From contig CM041084.1 of the NCBI GenBank assembly GCA_023079485.1, positions 99,428,467 through 99,492,466 on the forward strand: 64,000 nucleotides of DNA, in the 5' to 3' direction. Origin of the DNA: Archilochus colubris. Lineage: Eukaryota; Chordata; Aves; Apodiformes; Trochilidae. Below are positions 23,189 to 35,500 of this stretch, in pieces. Every line of letters begins with the position of its first letter. Positions within the stretch are counted from its first letter, which is position 1. Position numbers and translations under genes: made by a program. The notes beneath the pieces were generated by a model that was not told the DNA's origin, made no database searches, and was given only the letters and a program-made list of their open reading frames with translations.

Positions 23189-23365
23189 TCTCAGGTGCCG
23201 ATTTTCCTCTGTCAGCTTCATAATCTCTGCTTGAAGTCTTTTGCACTCCTCCACCAGCTTCCTTGTTTCAGTGTCATTAAGTGAAACACTGTGTGGTTTT
23301 GGCATCGGTCCATCCTGCTTAGATGTATTCAATACTGGGGCAGGTTTGCTCGCATCTATATCATT
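23189..23365 (-). CDS. VAPA: VAPA exon 5: linker and coiled coil
   Basis: This 177-nt exon (59 codons, phase 0 at both ends) is bounded by a TTTGTAG acceptor and AGA/GTAAGT donor. The first half ([12 protein letters not shown], then [15 protein letters not shown]) is the flexible linker after the MSP domain. The second half is the coiled coil, with leucines at residues 175, 182, 189 and 196 in exact heptad spacing ([20 protein letters not shown]), mediating VAP dimerisation. Because both ends are in phase 0, skipping the exon would keep the reading frame but remove most of the dimerisation helix. No such isoform is demonstrated here. Confidence 0.97.
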
Positions 23366-25579
23366 CTACAAATATTAAGAATGACTTGAGAATTTTACTT
23401 ACCTAGAGAAAAATTATCCACAGCTTAAAATTGAAACCATCCAGCTATTACTACAGTTCAATGAAGTTTGTATTTACAGCAATCCCAACAGACTTCTGTT
23501 ATCAATTTTGATTAACTCAAATATTAAAAAGCAAGAGAAGATTTCACTGTTTACTAAGTGTTACTGAGACAAAAATTCATACTTCAGCTGCTTGACACTG
23601 ACCCAGCAGGTATCCAAAAGATGGCATAAAATACACAAAATAGCATTTGAGCTTGAGGGGAAAAAATAAAAGGAAAAAGCAATCCTGCAAGAGTATGAAG
23701 AAGGGAAAAAAAAGAGTAAAAAGAAAACTGGTTGTGTCACCAGCTATGAAGTATGTATGGCTGAAGTATTTTGCACTTAGAGCACCTTTTACTGAAGGAA
23801 AACAAATTATTGTACAGACATGAAATTTAAGTCTCACAGCATTTCTGAAATACATGTAATTAATTTTGAGTACAAGAGAAAAATCACATACAAAGCTCTC
23901 AGAAAGCCAAAAAAAAAAAAAAAAATTTAGCTCCCACAGCTCTGCTCAAAATATACAATGATCTTCAATAGACCTTAATAATTAATGATTCAGCTCTATA
24001 GCCCTAGTTACCATTTGTAAAAACAAAGCATTCACATGGCAATACACTCAGAAATGGCTCACATCAGGATTCACAGGATTCTGCATTCCTACTTGCTTGG
24101 CTACACAGCTAATTTAGCCACCACCATGCTGCATCTTTCATAACCAAAATAATCCAAGGTAAGTACTAAACCTAATAGAAAACCTTTTCAAAGGCAAATA
24201 CATCTATGTAATAAAAAAGCAACAACAAAAAAACCCCAACAATTTCTTTAGAAGTAGTAATTATTTGGTCTACAACATCTACCTGCATTTTATATTTTTT
24301 TTTACAATGCAGCCATAAATAGACTGAGATGAATCCTGCTACTCCACACAGGTGCTCCTAACTGGATTTAGAGACCAGCATATTTGTATCATGAGTAAGA
24401 TGAGGAGCTGTTGCTTTTTTAATTGGTTTGCTAGCTGAACTGAATTCCTTTAGCAGCACTGAAACTTCATTAAAGATTTCTCTCCCTGGAACAACCTTGC
24501 TGCTGTTTGACCTCACTGACTGGTTTCTTCATGTCAATCTCCTGGATGTGACTGGCAGGCATCTGAAGACAGCTCTTGCTGACTGGAATGAAATACCTGT
24601 GTCCTGGTGTAGGTATATCCTAAGGTGGCAGGTGAGCCTTAACCTGAAAACTTGGCAGATTTCTCATTGCCAGGTTTAAGAGATTGATTAAATCACCTGC
24701 TAAAGCAACCCTATGATTGCTACTCAGAAAAATATAAACAACATGCACTATCAATACTGTAAAGTATCACATTAAAGAAAGCACAAAAGACTTGTATAAT
24801 ACACATTTCTCTCACTACATTATACACTTTTTAAAATTATAAACAATTTACTTTTTCTAATATCTAAGATGTAGCTTTTTATGAAGGTAAAACACAAAGT
24901 AACCAACAAAGTGCCTTGAAAATAAATGCTCAACCTTTACAGTTTTAACATCTGATACACACTTAGTCAGTTTACACTTGAAGCCTGCAACTCATAAATT
25001 ACTCCTTAAAAAAAAAAAATGCAATTGGTAAGAGCATTGGGGGGAGGGTTTGTTTACCTGTCTTTACTGCTGATTAAAAAAAATTAATTTAGGATTCCCA
25101 AAGCATGCATTAAATTATGCTCAATACTTCCTTTTCTAATTCAATTGAATTAAAAATGCCTTTTAAAACTGAAAATCATTTAATACTTTAAAAACCAAAT
25201 GATGGAATTAACTACTCACTGTATGCATTATTGAAGATTTTTTTTTAACTTAACAGCAATAACATGCTAAAGCACATCCATAATAAAAATAACAAAAAGA
25301 TGATAATTTTTGCGATTGGACAGGGTGCCCTTTCCAATAAAAGGTTGGACCAAAGGGTATTGCAAGGTTCCATTCAACCTGGGCTATTCTGTGATTCTGT
25401 GAATCTATGAATCTTCAAGAAGTTATATACCAGAAACTCCTCCTGTCAATTTAATTTCTTACAAATTCCTATAATCCATGTAAGCAACAACTCAAATAGG
25501 TTTGAAAAGAACTCAAAACAAATTTCTGTGAGATCCTACCAGTCTGTGTATGACAGTGTCTTACTCTTCTCTTACTTAC
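23366..25579 (-). other. VAPA: VAPA intron 4
   Basis: GT-AG intron of about 2.2 kb with a CR1 3' end at 25316-25408. Human VAPA has a longer splice form with extra sequence. I looked here for an added exon but could not identify one with confidence. Confidence 0.9.
25316..25408 (+). mobile_element. CR1 LINE 3' fragment, + orientation, in VAPA intron 4
   Basis: Short diverged CR1 end: AAAGGTTGGACCAAAGGGTA, AAGGTTCCATTCAACCTGGG, then ATTCTGTGATTCTGTGAATC, which is the terminal CR1 octamer repeated. It is antisense to VAPA. Confidence 0.85.
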
Positions 25580-25660
25580 CAGCTTGTCATTTTCGTTGGG
25601 CATTTCAAACACACATCTCAATTTGGAGTCCATTAACTCATCAGGTTTTGCTTCTTTCCA
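25580..25660 (-). CDS. VAPA: VAPA exon 4: end of MSP domain
   Basis: 81 nt (27 codons, phase 0 both sides), acceptor TTATCTTAG and donor CTG/GTAAGT. It encodes [20 protein letters not shown] then PNENDKL, residues 112-138. This is the last strand of the immunoglobulin-like MSP fold and the start of the linker. The sequence is essentially invariant across vertebrate VAPs. Confidence 0.97.
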
Positions 25661-27127
25661 CTAAGATAACAATTAATATAGTTACTTAAAATGTCAGACT
25701 CATACAAGTATCTCAACAGTTCATAAGCTTGCTCTTAGGACTTGCCTCCTATATAGCTGAATACTGCCCTTACCCTTGCTGCAATTTTGAAACTTGCTTC
25801 TGACCAATGTCTTTGATCACTTTGACCACTGCAAAGTAATGAAAGCTAGAAACGGTTAAACTGAAGTTTGGAAATAGAGATTAATGAATTAAATGCAAGG
25901 ATGGATCCAGAGCTTTACAAGGGATAGTGAGGGGATAACACAGTGGTTCCTTTAACACTCAATGAGACCCAAGTCCCACCTGAGTCAGTTTATAAACATA
26001 CTCCTTATGTCCTATCTTGGAAGCACTAATTTTAAACAGGAGATTGAAAAACACCTTTTAGTGACTCTACATTTAGTTCCAGAATAAATTTCTTTACTTC
26101 TTCACATTTTAGATGTTTAACCACTTCCTCTTTTTACTGCATAATACATTGAAATTTGGGCCTTGAGAACTTTTCAAAGCTGTTTATAAAAAACATTTCT
26201 AATAGTTATCAATATATTTAACTAATTGTAAAATACAACAGAATCTCTCTGCTCAGCAGACAATTCACTTTCAAAGCATAACCTTAATGTGGTTGTCTCA
26301 AATCTTAACACTCACAGACTGATCTGAAGTCCATGGTGATTTTTCCAGCAATGGGCCCTCCAAAGTTACCTTAGAAGTGCAAGTATTACAGGCTAGAATA
26401 TCCAAGGCTTTTCATAACATCCTTTATTGCTCTCTTTTTTTCAGTGGCATTACTTGTACAGTAACTTCTAACTACAATTACAAATATTCTGCAAGATTTG
26501 TTTCTCAATATTCTATATACTTGAACACACTGAGAAAGGACTTCTTTGAAAGGTATTTCTAAAGTGGATTTTTATAACCTCACCAAATACTTATGTTTCA
26601 CTTACCACACATAACCAAGAGGTATGAGAGCACATTAAGAAAAAGTAAAATCAGACCAACAAACAAGAGAGGTATTAGCTGCTCAGCTTAATGTCTCAAA
26701 AGCTTAACAAAATCTAAAAGGTTTTCTACTCTTTCCAGTGAACACTGATGCCACAGTAGTCTTTGCCTTTGTATAAGGAGACAGAGCCTAAATCTGCAGA
26801 GGTCTAGTGGAGTCCAGTGACTTATAAAAACTTCATCTTTATCCTTTATTCCCTCTCTCCTCCTCTGCCTTGCATAAAACTTGCTCATCTTTTAACACTA
26901 AGCTGACCTCAGCTTAGATTCAATACTATTTCCATTCAACCTGTTCACAAGGGCAGTTCTAAGGAATGAGGTTCTGTTTCAATACTGAAACCCCTGAATC
27001 ATTTATGGAAGTCATACAGAAAATTGCATTTTTCTCCAAAAATAAATCCCAAAACCATGATTTGTTTAAACTTAAGCCTGAGTTAAGAAAACGTATACAA
27101 CAGTTGTTTCACCCCATTTTTACTTAC
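25661..27127 (-). other. VAPA: VAPA intron 3
   Basis: GT-AG intron of about 1.5 kb. AT-rich, with no repeat or gene recognised. Confidence 0.93.
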
Positions 27128-27231
27128 CACTGCCTCCATATCTGTAATATTTGGTGGTGCATAGGTTGTTTGTACCATAAACTTGTGTTTACTCTTCTCA
27201 TTTGGGTCATAGTCAAAGGGCTGAAGCATTA
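27128..27231 (-). CDS. VAPA: VAPA exon 3: FFAT-binding face of MSP domain
   Basis: 104 nt, acceptor TTTTGGACAG and donor GTG/GTAAGT. With the preceding split codon it reads [20 protein letters not shown] then [15 protein letters not shown], residues 77-111. The K and M of the KFM triplet fall at residues 93 and 95, which correspond to human K94 and M96, the pair needed to bind FFAT motifs of lipid-transfer proteins at ER contact sites. Both are intact, so the receptor function is expected to be preserved. Confidence 0.97.
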
Positions 27232-27613
27232 CTGTCCAAAAGATAAAGCATAAAACAATGATTCCTCAGCTAATCACTGTAACAAGCATGTTATTCACTC
27301 TACATATGTTTCTCACTGAACAGACACTGAAAGCTAAAATACAAAGGAAGTGTTGAAAATAAGCAGATACACACTAGTATCAAGGAGGAAGAAAAGCTTT
27401 TCAGATCCTGGTGTAGCTGACATTATTATTTTGTAACTACCATAGCTAAAAGACATTTCATATATAAGTATGAACAGAGACTGTAAGCAAAAAAAAAATC
27501 CTAAGCAAAGCAAACACCACATGATTTTTCTTTGGAATAAACACATTTTATGATTAAGTGAATCCAAAGATAAAAGCACTGTAGCACACACTGTGAGTTA
27601 CTTGCAGATACTC

Positions 27614-27711
27614 GGGGGGAGGGGGGAGAAGAAGAAAAAAGAAAGAGGGGGGAGGGAGAAGGATGGGGGGAAAGAAGAAAAAAAAGGGGGGGGGGGAAGA
27701 GGGAAAGAAAA
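27614..27711. repeat. 98-bp homopurine tract, one interruption
   Basis: The + strand is entirely A/G from 27614 to 27711 except for a T at 27664. It includes G runs of 6 to 11 separated by A-rich segments. In the VAPA pre-mRNA it is a C/U tract about 380 nt upstream of exon 3. Such sequence can form triplex (H-DNA), and the G runs could form a quadruplex. Confidence 0.9.
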
Positions 27712-30700
27712 ACAGAAATCCAGCATTAGGTAGAATAACCAAGCATCAGGGCTGCTTAACCTAAGCTAAGCAACAAAACTACAACCTCACTTTAATTCAA
27801 ACTAGTGTTATTATAGGAGGTAAAGCTACCTGGGGCTGGAATAATACCTCTTTCCAACATTTTCATAGAGAGCTCTTAAAAAAAATATTCATAGTGATTT
27901 GCAGTAACTACACAACACATTTTATGCAGATTTAATACTCCTAACTCTAAGGCCAGTCTTACAGTTCTTGTTCAAAAGTATTCCTAAATCCAGGTACAGA
28001 CTTCAATTCCATAGCACATTTTGGGCCTTCAGTGCATTCTACCAGCAAAGAAAGAGGAATGGTACTCAAAATTAAATTCCCTGTAAAGGCACCTTAAAGT
28101 GAAACAGTAAAATAAAACTCCTAACAACCGTTCCTTGCATTTTATGTATTTCCTCTGTGTTTTCAGCTTTCAAGATAATGCAATGCAGATTTAAAAACAA
28201 AATAAAAGAACTTTCTGGATGAAACCACACATTTCTGACACAATGTAAGTTGTGCTACCAGTACCAGAGGCAGAGTACGCAAGCAGTTCAGGCTTTCAAC
28301 TTCCCAAAAGTGAAAGCTTTGTTCGTCAAACTCGTGTTTCTAAAGTTAATAATTTTAAATATCCATACAGGATCCACTGTTACTATAGCACTACAATGAA
28401 AGCTTTAATTACAGAAGCACGGTACCTCCACCCAAGTTGTACAAGGCCATCCAGGAGTAGACTCTATGTTTTTATACAACTAAATACATGTCCAGGTCAC
28501 CCTGGTATCACTTCTTTGCATATGGTTTCTTTAGCTCGCAATGTCTGAAATAACATGATGTCTGTAATACAGACCAGCAGACTTCCAGTGCAACTTCCAT
28601 AGCATCTAGTTGCACATCCAGGGGCATAATATAAGGGTTTGCAGAAATGCCTGAATATATGAGGTTTTTTATGGTAGTGTTGGGGACTGCTGACACAAAG
28701 GGATGGATACACAACCAGCAGAGTCTACCTCCAACCATATTGTCTGTGTGGAGAAGACTCTGAAATAAACTATGTCAGCACCCTTGTCTCCTTTCAGAAA
28801 GAATTAGTTGCCTTACTCCAGGTGGGAGGAGTAAAGGACCACATGAATTATATTTAAATATGTGTGTGTAGACTTGCAATTTGGTCTTTGTTGATGAGAA
28901 CTCAGAGTGAACTGTAGAGATAAATTATATGACAGCGTACATACCCTTATCTTCCACAGAATGGGAATTCCACCTCAATTTACCTTTTTACCAAATTAAA
29001 AAAGAAGCTGAAGTAGTTTCAGATAATGACTTAAAGAAAAACAAGCTCAGTAATTATATTTATGGAGTCCTATCAAGAAGTATCTGTTTATTTACCTCTT
29101 TTACAGCAGTTAAAATGCTATAGCAGAAATACTAATTTAGCTAGAAAAAACCCCACATTGTACACTCTTAACAACCTCTAAATATTCTAAACTAATGCAG
29201 TCTGTAGACTTCAATAATATTTTCCACAGTTCTGAATCTGGGTGTATGGTTAAGCATGCTTCCTCTCACACAGAGAGTGAACCCTCCATGGTAGGATTGA
29301 ACTGCATTAGTTTATAAAATACTAAATACAGCACCAAAATTACTAACTTGGCCTTTCCGAACTTACTAATACCTATGGAAAAAAAAAAAAAGTCACTTCT
29401 AAATTTAATTACACTGCCACCTAACTTTAGGCCTTAAATACTAGTTAGGAGTTGCAGATGTTTGCTAGATGTTTGCTTCTCTCCTTTTGTTTCTTGGCTT
29501 TTTTCCTTAAATGTTAAATGCAGCATAATCAAAGGGTAAATGTATAATGTAAATCAGATACATTTTGCAAACAAATAACATAAAGGAATGGCAGTATTTG
29601 ACATGCTTTCAAACAATCACATTTGGAAAGGCTTAAAAGTCAGTTTTCCTGAATCACCGGTCTCACTGCAGTCAAAAAAGTAACTGATCAACCTAAATAC
29701 TTCTTCCAGATATGGATGCTACAGCAATTTATTTCTAAGAATTATTCCATCAACAGACTAGTGAATAACATGCTGTACTTTGGTTTCATAAAGCCAGGGA
29801 AACAGATGGAGTAACTTAAAAGATGGCAAACCCAGCTTCCCCTCATCACAGAACTTCACACACTGGCAGAATCCCTGAATAACTAGATAAATAACTTCGT
29901 TCTTTGACCATTCAGGAGCAGCTGAAAATCCCACTCAATTGAAAAGCAGCAGCAAAAGACAATCCACAAATTCAAAAAGCTGTTCAAGCTCTTCACCGTT
30001 TTAAGTAATCATGGACAAATCTCATGAATATACAAAGGCACAGTTTTCAACATGTGCTTGGAATCCCTGAGTTGCCCAGAGAACATTACTAGATAAATTA
30101 AAACAGCTATAAAAGCAAGCCTCTTGTTAAAAGGCCTAGGCTTTCTACATAGGAGGGCTTTATCTCCACAAAATAAATCTTGAAGGGGTCTGAAAAGCAG
30201 AAGGAACAACAGTAACGAGTAGCAGTTAGAAGTTGTGAAGGCAGCTATATTAGGAAAAGAAAAATCAACATAAGAAGTTAACAAGAAATACATTCTATGA
30301 TGGCTAACAGTTAATTTATGGCATCAAGGTAACAAAAACAGGTCTTACCAAATTAGTACTATTGGAGAAAATATCTAAGCATGGCTGAAGAAGGTTATCT
30401 AGTGATTCACAGTTCAATGATAAGCAAAATGCCCACAGACTTCCTTAAAATTAATGTTAAATAACATCAACAATGAATTTTAAAACTTGACTCTGAATTA
30501 GTGCAATGCCTTCTAAAGGCTAAAGATGGTTAATACTAACTCAGCGTTTTGTTCTGAACAGAGTTTCAGGCCATGGTATTCACCAAGTATTTCTCTCTGC
30601 ATAATGTGAGAGAAAACTGTTTTTAATTATTTGAAAGGTAAGTCTGCACTGAAAACATACAGTTGAGAGACTGATGAGATAAAGTGCATCACTAGAAGAA

Positions 30701-32094
30701 TTGGACACTTGGCTATCTGTGTGACCTAAAAGAAACTATTGGCTTAAAAACAAAGATGAAGCTGATATACTGGGGAAAATAAATTATTTAAAGTATTGTG
30801 AAGCCACTGTAACTAAAAAACTGCCCATGAAAACATGTTGGGATCACTGCAGCAGAATAACCAACTGTATGAGGATCCAGTAATAAAGAAAAAGGAATAT
30901 CAAAGATTCCCTGCTATGCAAACTGAAGAGCTGAGCAGTATGACACTGTTTATCTTTATTGGTGAACCTGAATCTGAAATATTGTTTACAGCTCCAGCAC
31001 TGCACCTCATTTAAAAGACCAAAGTATTCAGAGCATTTTAAAGGTGATTTGTAACTATGGAAAAACACTTTATGATAGGTAAATGGAATACTTCAATCTA
31101 TTCCATTCCCTGAAGAGAAAATCCAGCAGTACCTTGATCAAGATGTATGACTACCTACAGGAAAGATCCTCGATAGGAGAGAGAAAACAGTTGAGATAAA
31201 ATTACTAAGTCAAAGTTGGAAATAAAGAATGAAATGAACTTTTGACTACTTCAATTTTGAACCAATTCTCAGTAAAATGTTCTTTCATCTGCAGGAATCT
31301 GGACTTTCCATGGTAAGCAATACTGAAGTTCTACAGATCACATTATATTAACAAACTAGTGTGTCTCCTACAGGGGAGTATTTCTCTCAAAAGTTGAGAA
31401 TTAAGGTAGGTCACATCTTACAGTCACTGGTTTGAGAATCCCTTTTATTCTAGAGATTCTTACCTCAAAACCATCAGGAGAATGACCTACGAAAATCATT
31501 AATCAGAATGACCTTCAAAAATCAGAAGACCAGTAGCTAGTATCTCCCCATTTTCTTGAAAATGTGTGCTCCCATGATTGTTAACAACTGATCCTTCTGA
31601 CATTGTACAGCTCAGCATAGGATTAGATCATTACACGTCCAGCTATCAAAATTCTACAGTTTCATGGAAAACTAAAAAGGAAAATATGGTCTGTTTTAAA
31701 TACGGTCTGTTTTTATGGCTCACACTCATTCACTGCTGAAAAGTAAGGATTCTTTAAAAAAGAAACAAACAAACAAAAAAAACCGAATAAGGAATGATTG
31801 TCTCTATAGTGAGTACATACAAAGTTTTTCAAATTTAAGTGGTACAAACTGCTCTACATACTTAAAATAACATTTTTTAAGCATTTAAATGATTGCCACT
31901 TGGCATATGTTACTGTGAAAAATGGAAGAATTATGAAACTAGAGTTCATGGACCAATACTATGGTTAAAACAACTAGTTTGCAACTGAGATTTTTTTTAA
32001 TGCAATAAACTCTAAAATGTTAAATTTTAAACACATCAGAGCAGCTAAGAAATGGCCTACTTCAATATATAAACACAAGTACAGTAGTCTGAAG

Positions 32095-32157
32095 CAAAGG
32101 TGCTGTTAATGTCACTACACATTTAGTCAAAGGTACTGTTAATGTCACTACACATTT
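32095..32157. repeat. 33-bp tandem duplication (two copies)
   Basis: The 30-base stretch beginning CAAAGGTGCTGTTAATG and ending CACATTT (32095-32124) recurs at 32128-32157 with a single G-to-A change. It lies in VAPA intron 2 about 250 bp downstream of exon 2 in the sense of the gene. Confidence 0.9.
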
Positions 32158-32413
32158 CCAACTTTGTTTTCCTCCGTTCACAGAGAGCTGCAGACAAATA
32201 TGATAAAAGGCAAATATTTCTTTAAGCAGAATTTTTCATGTACCATTGCAGCTCTACAGCAAGTGGACACCCCCACTAATCAAGGGCAAGTTTATTTAAA
32301 AAAAATTTCTTTTAAAGCTGGTACACTTCAAACAGCCTTCAAAATGAAGCATTAGAGAACTTAATTAAAGGCCTAAAAACACATAAGCTAGAACTGCATA
32401 TATTTGTTTTTAC

Positions 32414-32566
32414 CTGAAACAATTACAGATGATCCTGGGTCAATAATTCCACTGTTCGGCCTCACACAGTATCGACGAGGTGCTGTGGTCTTCACTTTGA
32501 AGCATACTTTTCTATCTGATGGATTTCGTAGTTTAAGATTTGTAGTTACTACATCTGTAAAGGGAC
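32414..32566 (-). CDS. VAPA: VAPA exon 2: core of MSP domain
   Basis: 153 nt, acceptor TTTTTTTTTCCAG and donor TTTCAG/GTAAAA. It encodes residues 26-76: [50 protein letters not shown]. The middle block is the VAP consensus motif of the MSP fold. P55 here corresponds to VAPB P56, the residue altered in a familial form of motor neuron disease, and it is the normal proline. The last few residues (SSVIVS) differ from human TVTVS and are conservative. Confidence 0.97.
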
Positions 32567-35500
32567 CTGGAAAAAAAAAAAAAGGTGTTTTTTTTTTAAA
32601 TGTGCATGTATCTCTGGAAAGCCATTTATACAGTACAAATTACTCCTAAAATATAACTAGATTGTAACAAACTTCTAAATGATACATCTGTTTACATACA
32701 CTGTTACAGGCCATTAGTTATAATATACATTATAGCAATGAACAAGTAAATAGTATGATGGATTTAAGCTGCTGACACAAATAGTTCATATATTCATATG
32801 CTGATTTTACTGAATCTTTATTAACATCTTAAATACCCAGACGGTAATGGTCATATGCTAAATGAAAGTTTGCTGGATTTTTCTTTAGTAATAGCAGCAA
32901 CATGTATTTTGGAAGTCTTTCAAACATTTCAAGAAAAAAAAACCCAACTATGATCCTGAAACACACTATTCTTGAGACTTCAACTTCAGCTGCACTTCTG
33001 AGTTCCTATAGCTTTGATAAAAACAAACACCAGCTTCATCTTTTCAACTCAAAATAGGTAAAAGAGTTGATACTCTGTTTATGCATATACTCTGATTCAC
33101 AGAAAAGTTGTAGTTGCCATTTTTATGTATTCAGTCCAGTGTATTATCTAAATTGTGTTTATGTTAAACCATCAGGATAGGAATTGCCTCTAAGAGTGGG
33201 TCAGAAAAGAAGCATAATTTCCATGTCAAGATGCAAAAATCATGTCTTCCAACAGAGATCACCTCCATGTGATCCATGCAGAAGCAGCAAGAAAGGTTCT
33301 GAGCTGTGTTAATCTGCCATATGCTTGCATCATCTAAAAGCAAGACTTGATAGGCACTAAAATAATGTATTATAGAAAATGGAATTTCATATAAACATGA
33401 AATTTAATCAATAACATTTAAGGCACACAATAATTTTTAAGAACCTTCTTTATAATTCTTTTAAAATTATACATTAAATAATAAAAATAATTTGCATCAG
33501 CACTGAAAATATGACAGCTACTTTTTCCATTAAAAAAGTCACAAAGCAAACTTTAGATTAAATTGCATGAAAAATACACATGATATGAACAAGTGGAAAC
33601 ATACAAGAAAACAACTAATTGCATGAGACAAAGGGAGTCAGTTCTTTTCTGAACACCTTATTTTACTGAGGTGTCTGGATTATTCTGAAGGAAACAGTAC
33701 TGATCACCATGAAACATGTACTACACTAGAGGGCTCACTATTCAACCAACATCTTTGCTTCTATTAACTCTTATTCCATATCCTTGATACTTGAAGTACT
33801 AAATGGTTTTGACACAAAACACCAAGATTCAAATCAGTAAAGGGCTAATACGGGAATTACTCAGAACTAGAATACTGAGATGCAGACAAAGATGCACATG
33901 AGCTAGGTTTAAGCTCAACGAGACTTCTGAGAAGAACTGGGGTTATTTGTCTGCATCTCCACGTCTGATCTGGGTTTATAAAGCAGACAAAATAGTCACC
34001 CTCTCATTCCAGAGGAAGATTTACAGAAGTACTTCAAAGTTTCCTGTGCCTTGCCTCTTGATGTCTCTTGCAGAATCCAGTTACATTTACTTATAGTGTG
34101 GTCAAAAAAAAAAGTAGCTCTCATCACCCATACCACAAATTGAATTAAAATCAGGCAGCTCAATACTCTTTTAAATCTATGACTGGTGATACACTCAGAA
34201 AAGATCTAATACTTATTCTTCCAAGCTACACAAATATTTTGTAGGCAGTTATTCAGTGAATTTTACTAACAGCCACCCAGACATTGCCTTTGCAGTGCCC
34301 AGCAGCATACAGCACCTTGAATCTCAGCTTTCAAAGCTGTGGGTTGCTTCTTTTTAAGTGCAACTCTAGGCAACCTGAGGAGCCATGCTCCCCAATCTTC
34401 AACTACGATTAATAAGGAAATCCTGCTCAAAAGAAAAAAAAAAAGGCTCAGTTCAGAGGCTCACTTTGAGAGGCACAGTAATCAAGAGGAGACATACTAC
34501 TCAAAAATAGCTTACTTCATGACAAAGAACCAATGAATTTATAAACCGATGATAAACTGGTTCTTAAACTTTAAAAAAATAAATTGCTTCTTTTGAGATA
34601 TGAAAAGTCCCCTCATGCCTGCCTTCTCAAAGTGCATAATAATGATAGGACTCTTCAGGCTATTTTGATATTCACTGTCAGTTCTAATACCACAGATAAT
34701 TACAAAAAACTGCTTTTGTTCCATAGATACATCAATGCAGTGACCTCCTTTGCATTTCCTGGATACCTCTCAAAAAAGAGAGGAACATTTTTTAGTATCA
34801 GATTTTTCTTTTTTCAGTGTGGACTAAATCTTTTTCAAGGTCTACATCACCCTTCTGACAGCTTTACCTTTCACCAGCCTTCTAAAAGCTCTGAAGAAAA
34901 AAAAAACAACCAACCCTTGAGACTCACAACCATCAAAGTACATAATAAAAGCAGTAAATGGATAGAAACAAACTGATGCACAAAAGAAAAAAATCACTAA
35001 AATGTACTGGTCCTGGATGTTCCTCCAGGACCCAGCTATTTTTTTGTAGTTTAGTGTCATACCAACAGTCAGCACTGACCTGAGCATGGACAGGCAGGAG
35101 CTGACAGAAGGGAAGTAATCAGAAAAAATATCTATTACCATTCAGATGAGCCACACAACCTAGCATGACATATCCTTCTAAAGAGAAAGCATGCAACAGC
35201 CAAAGAGGATTCTGGAGTTCCCATTCAGAGAGATGTAAATAGAGATATGCTTGGGGAATCGAGAAATAAAAGTACAAACTCTCACTAACAGCCTGAGTAC
35301 AAAAGCCTAAATCATGACAGCTCCTTTATAAAAAAAAAAAATAAGAGAGAAGAGGAAGGAGAGTGAGAACATGGAACAAGAAACATTTTAGGCCATACCA
35401 CACAAACCACTTCTAAACAAGGAAAAGCTAAAGATGGATGCAAACATTCTGCACATGCACCAAGATGTCAAACCATGCATGCCAACTTCACCTCAGAAAA

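Larger units (their letters stand above)
27232..32413 (-). other. VAPA: VAPA intron 2
   Basis: GT-AG intron of about 5.2 kb. It holds a long purine tract (27614-27711) and a 33-bp tandem duplication (32095-32157). Otherwise it is AT-rich sequence with no recognised repeat. Confidence 0.93.
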
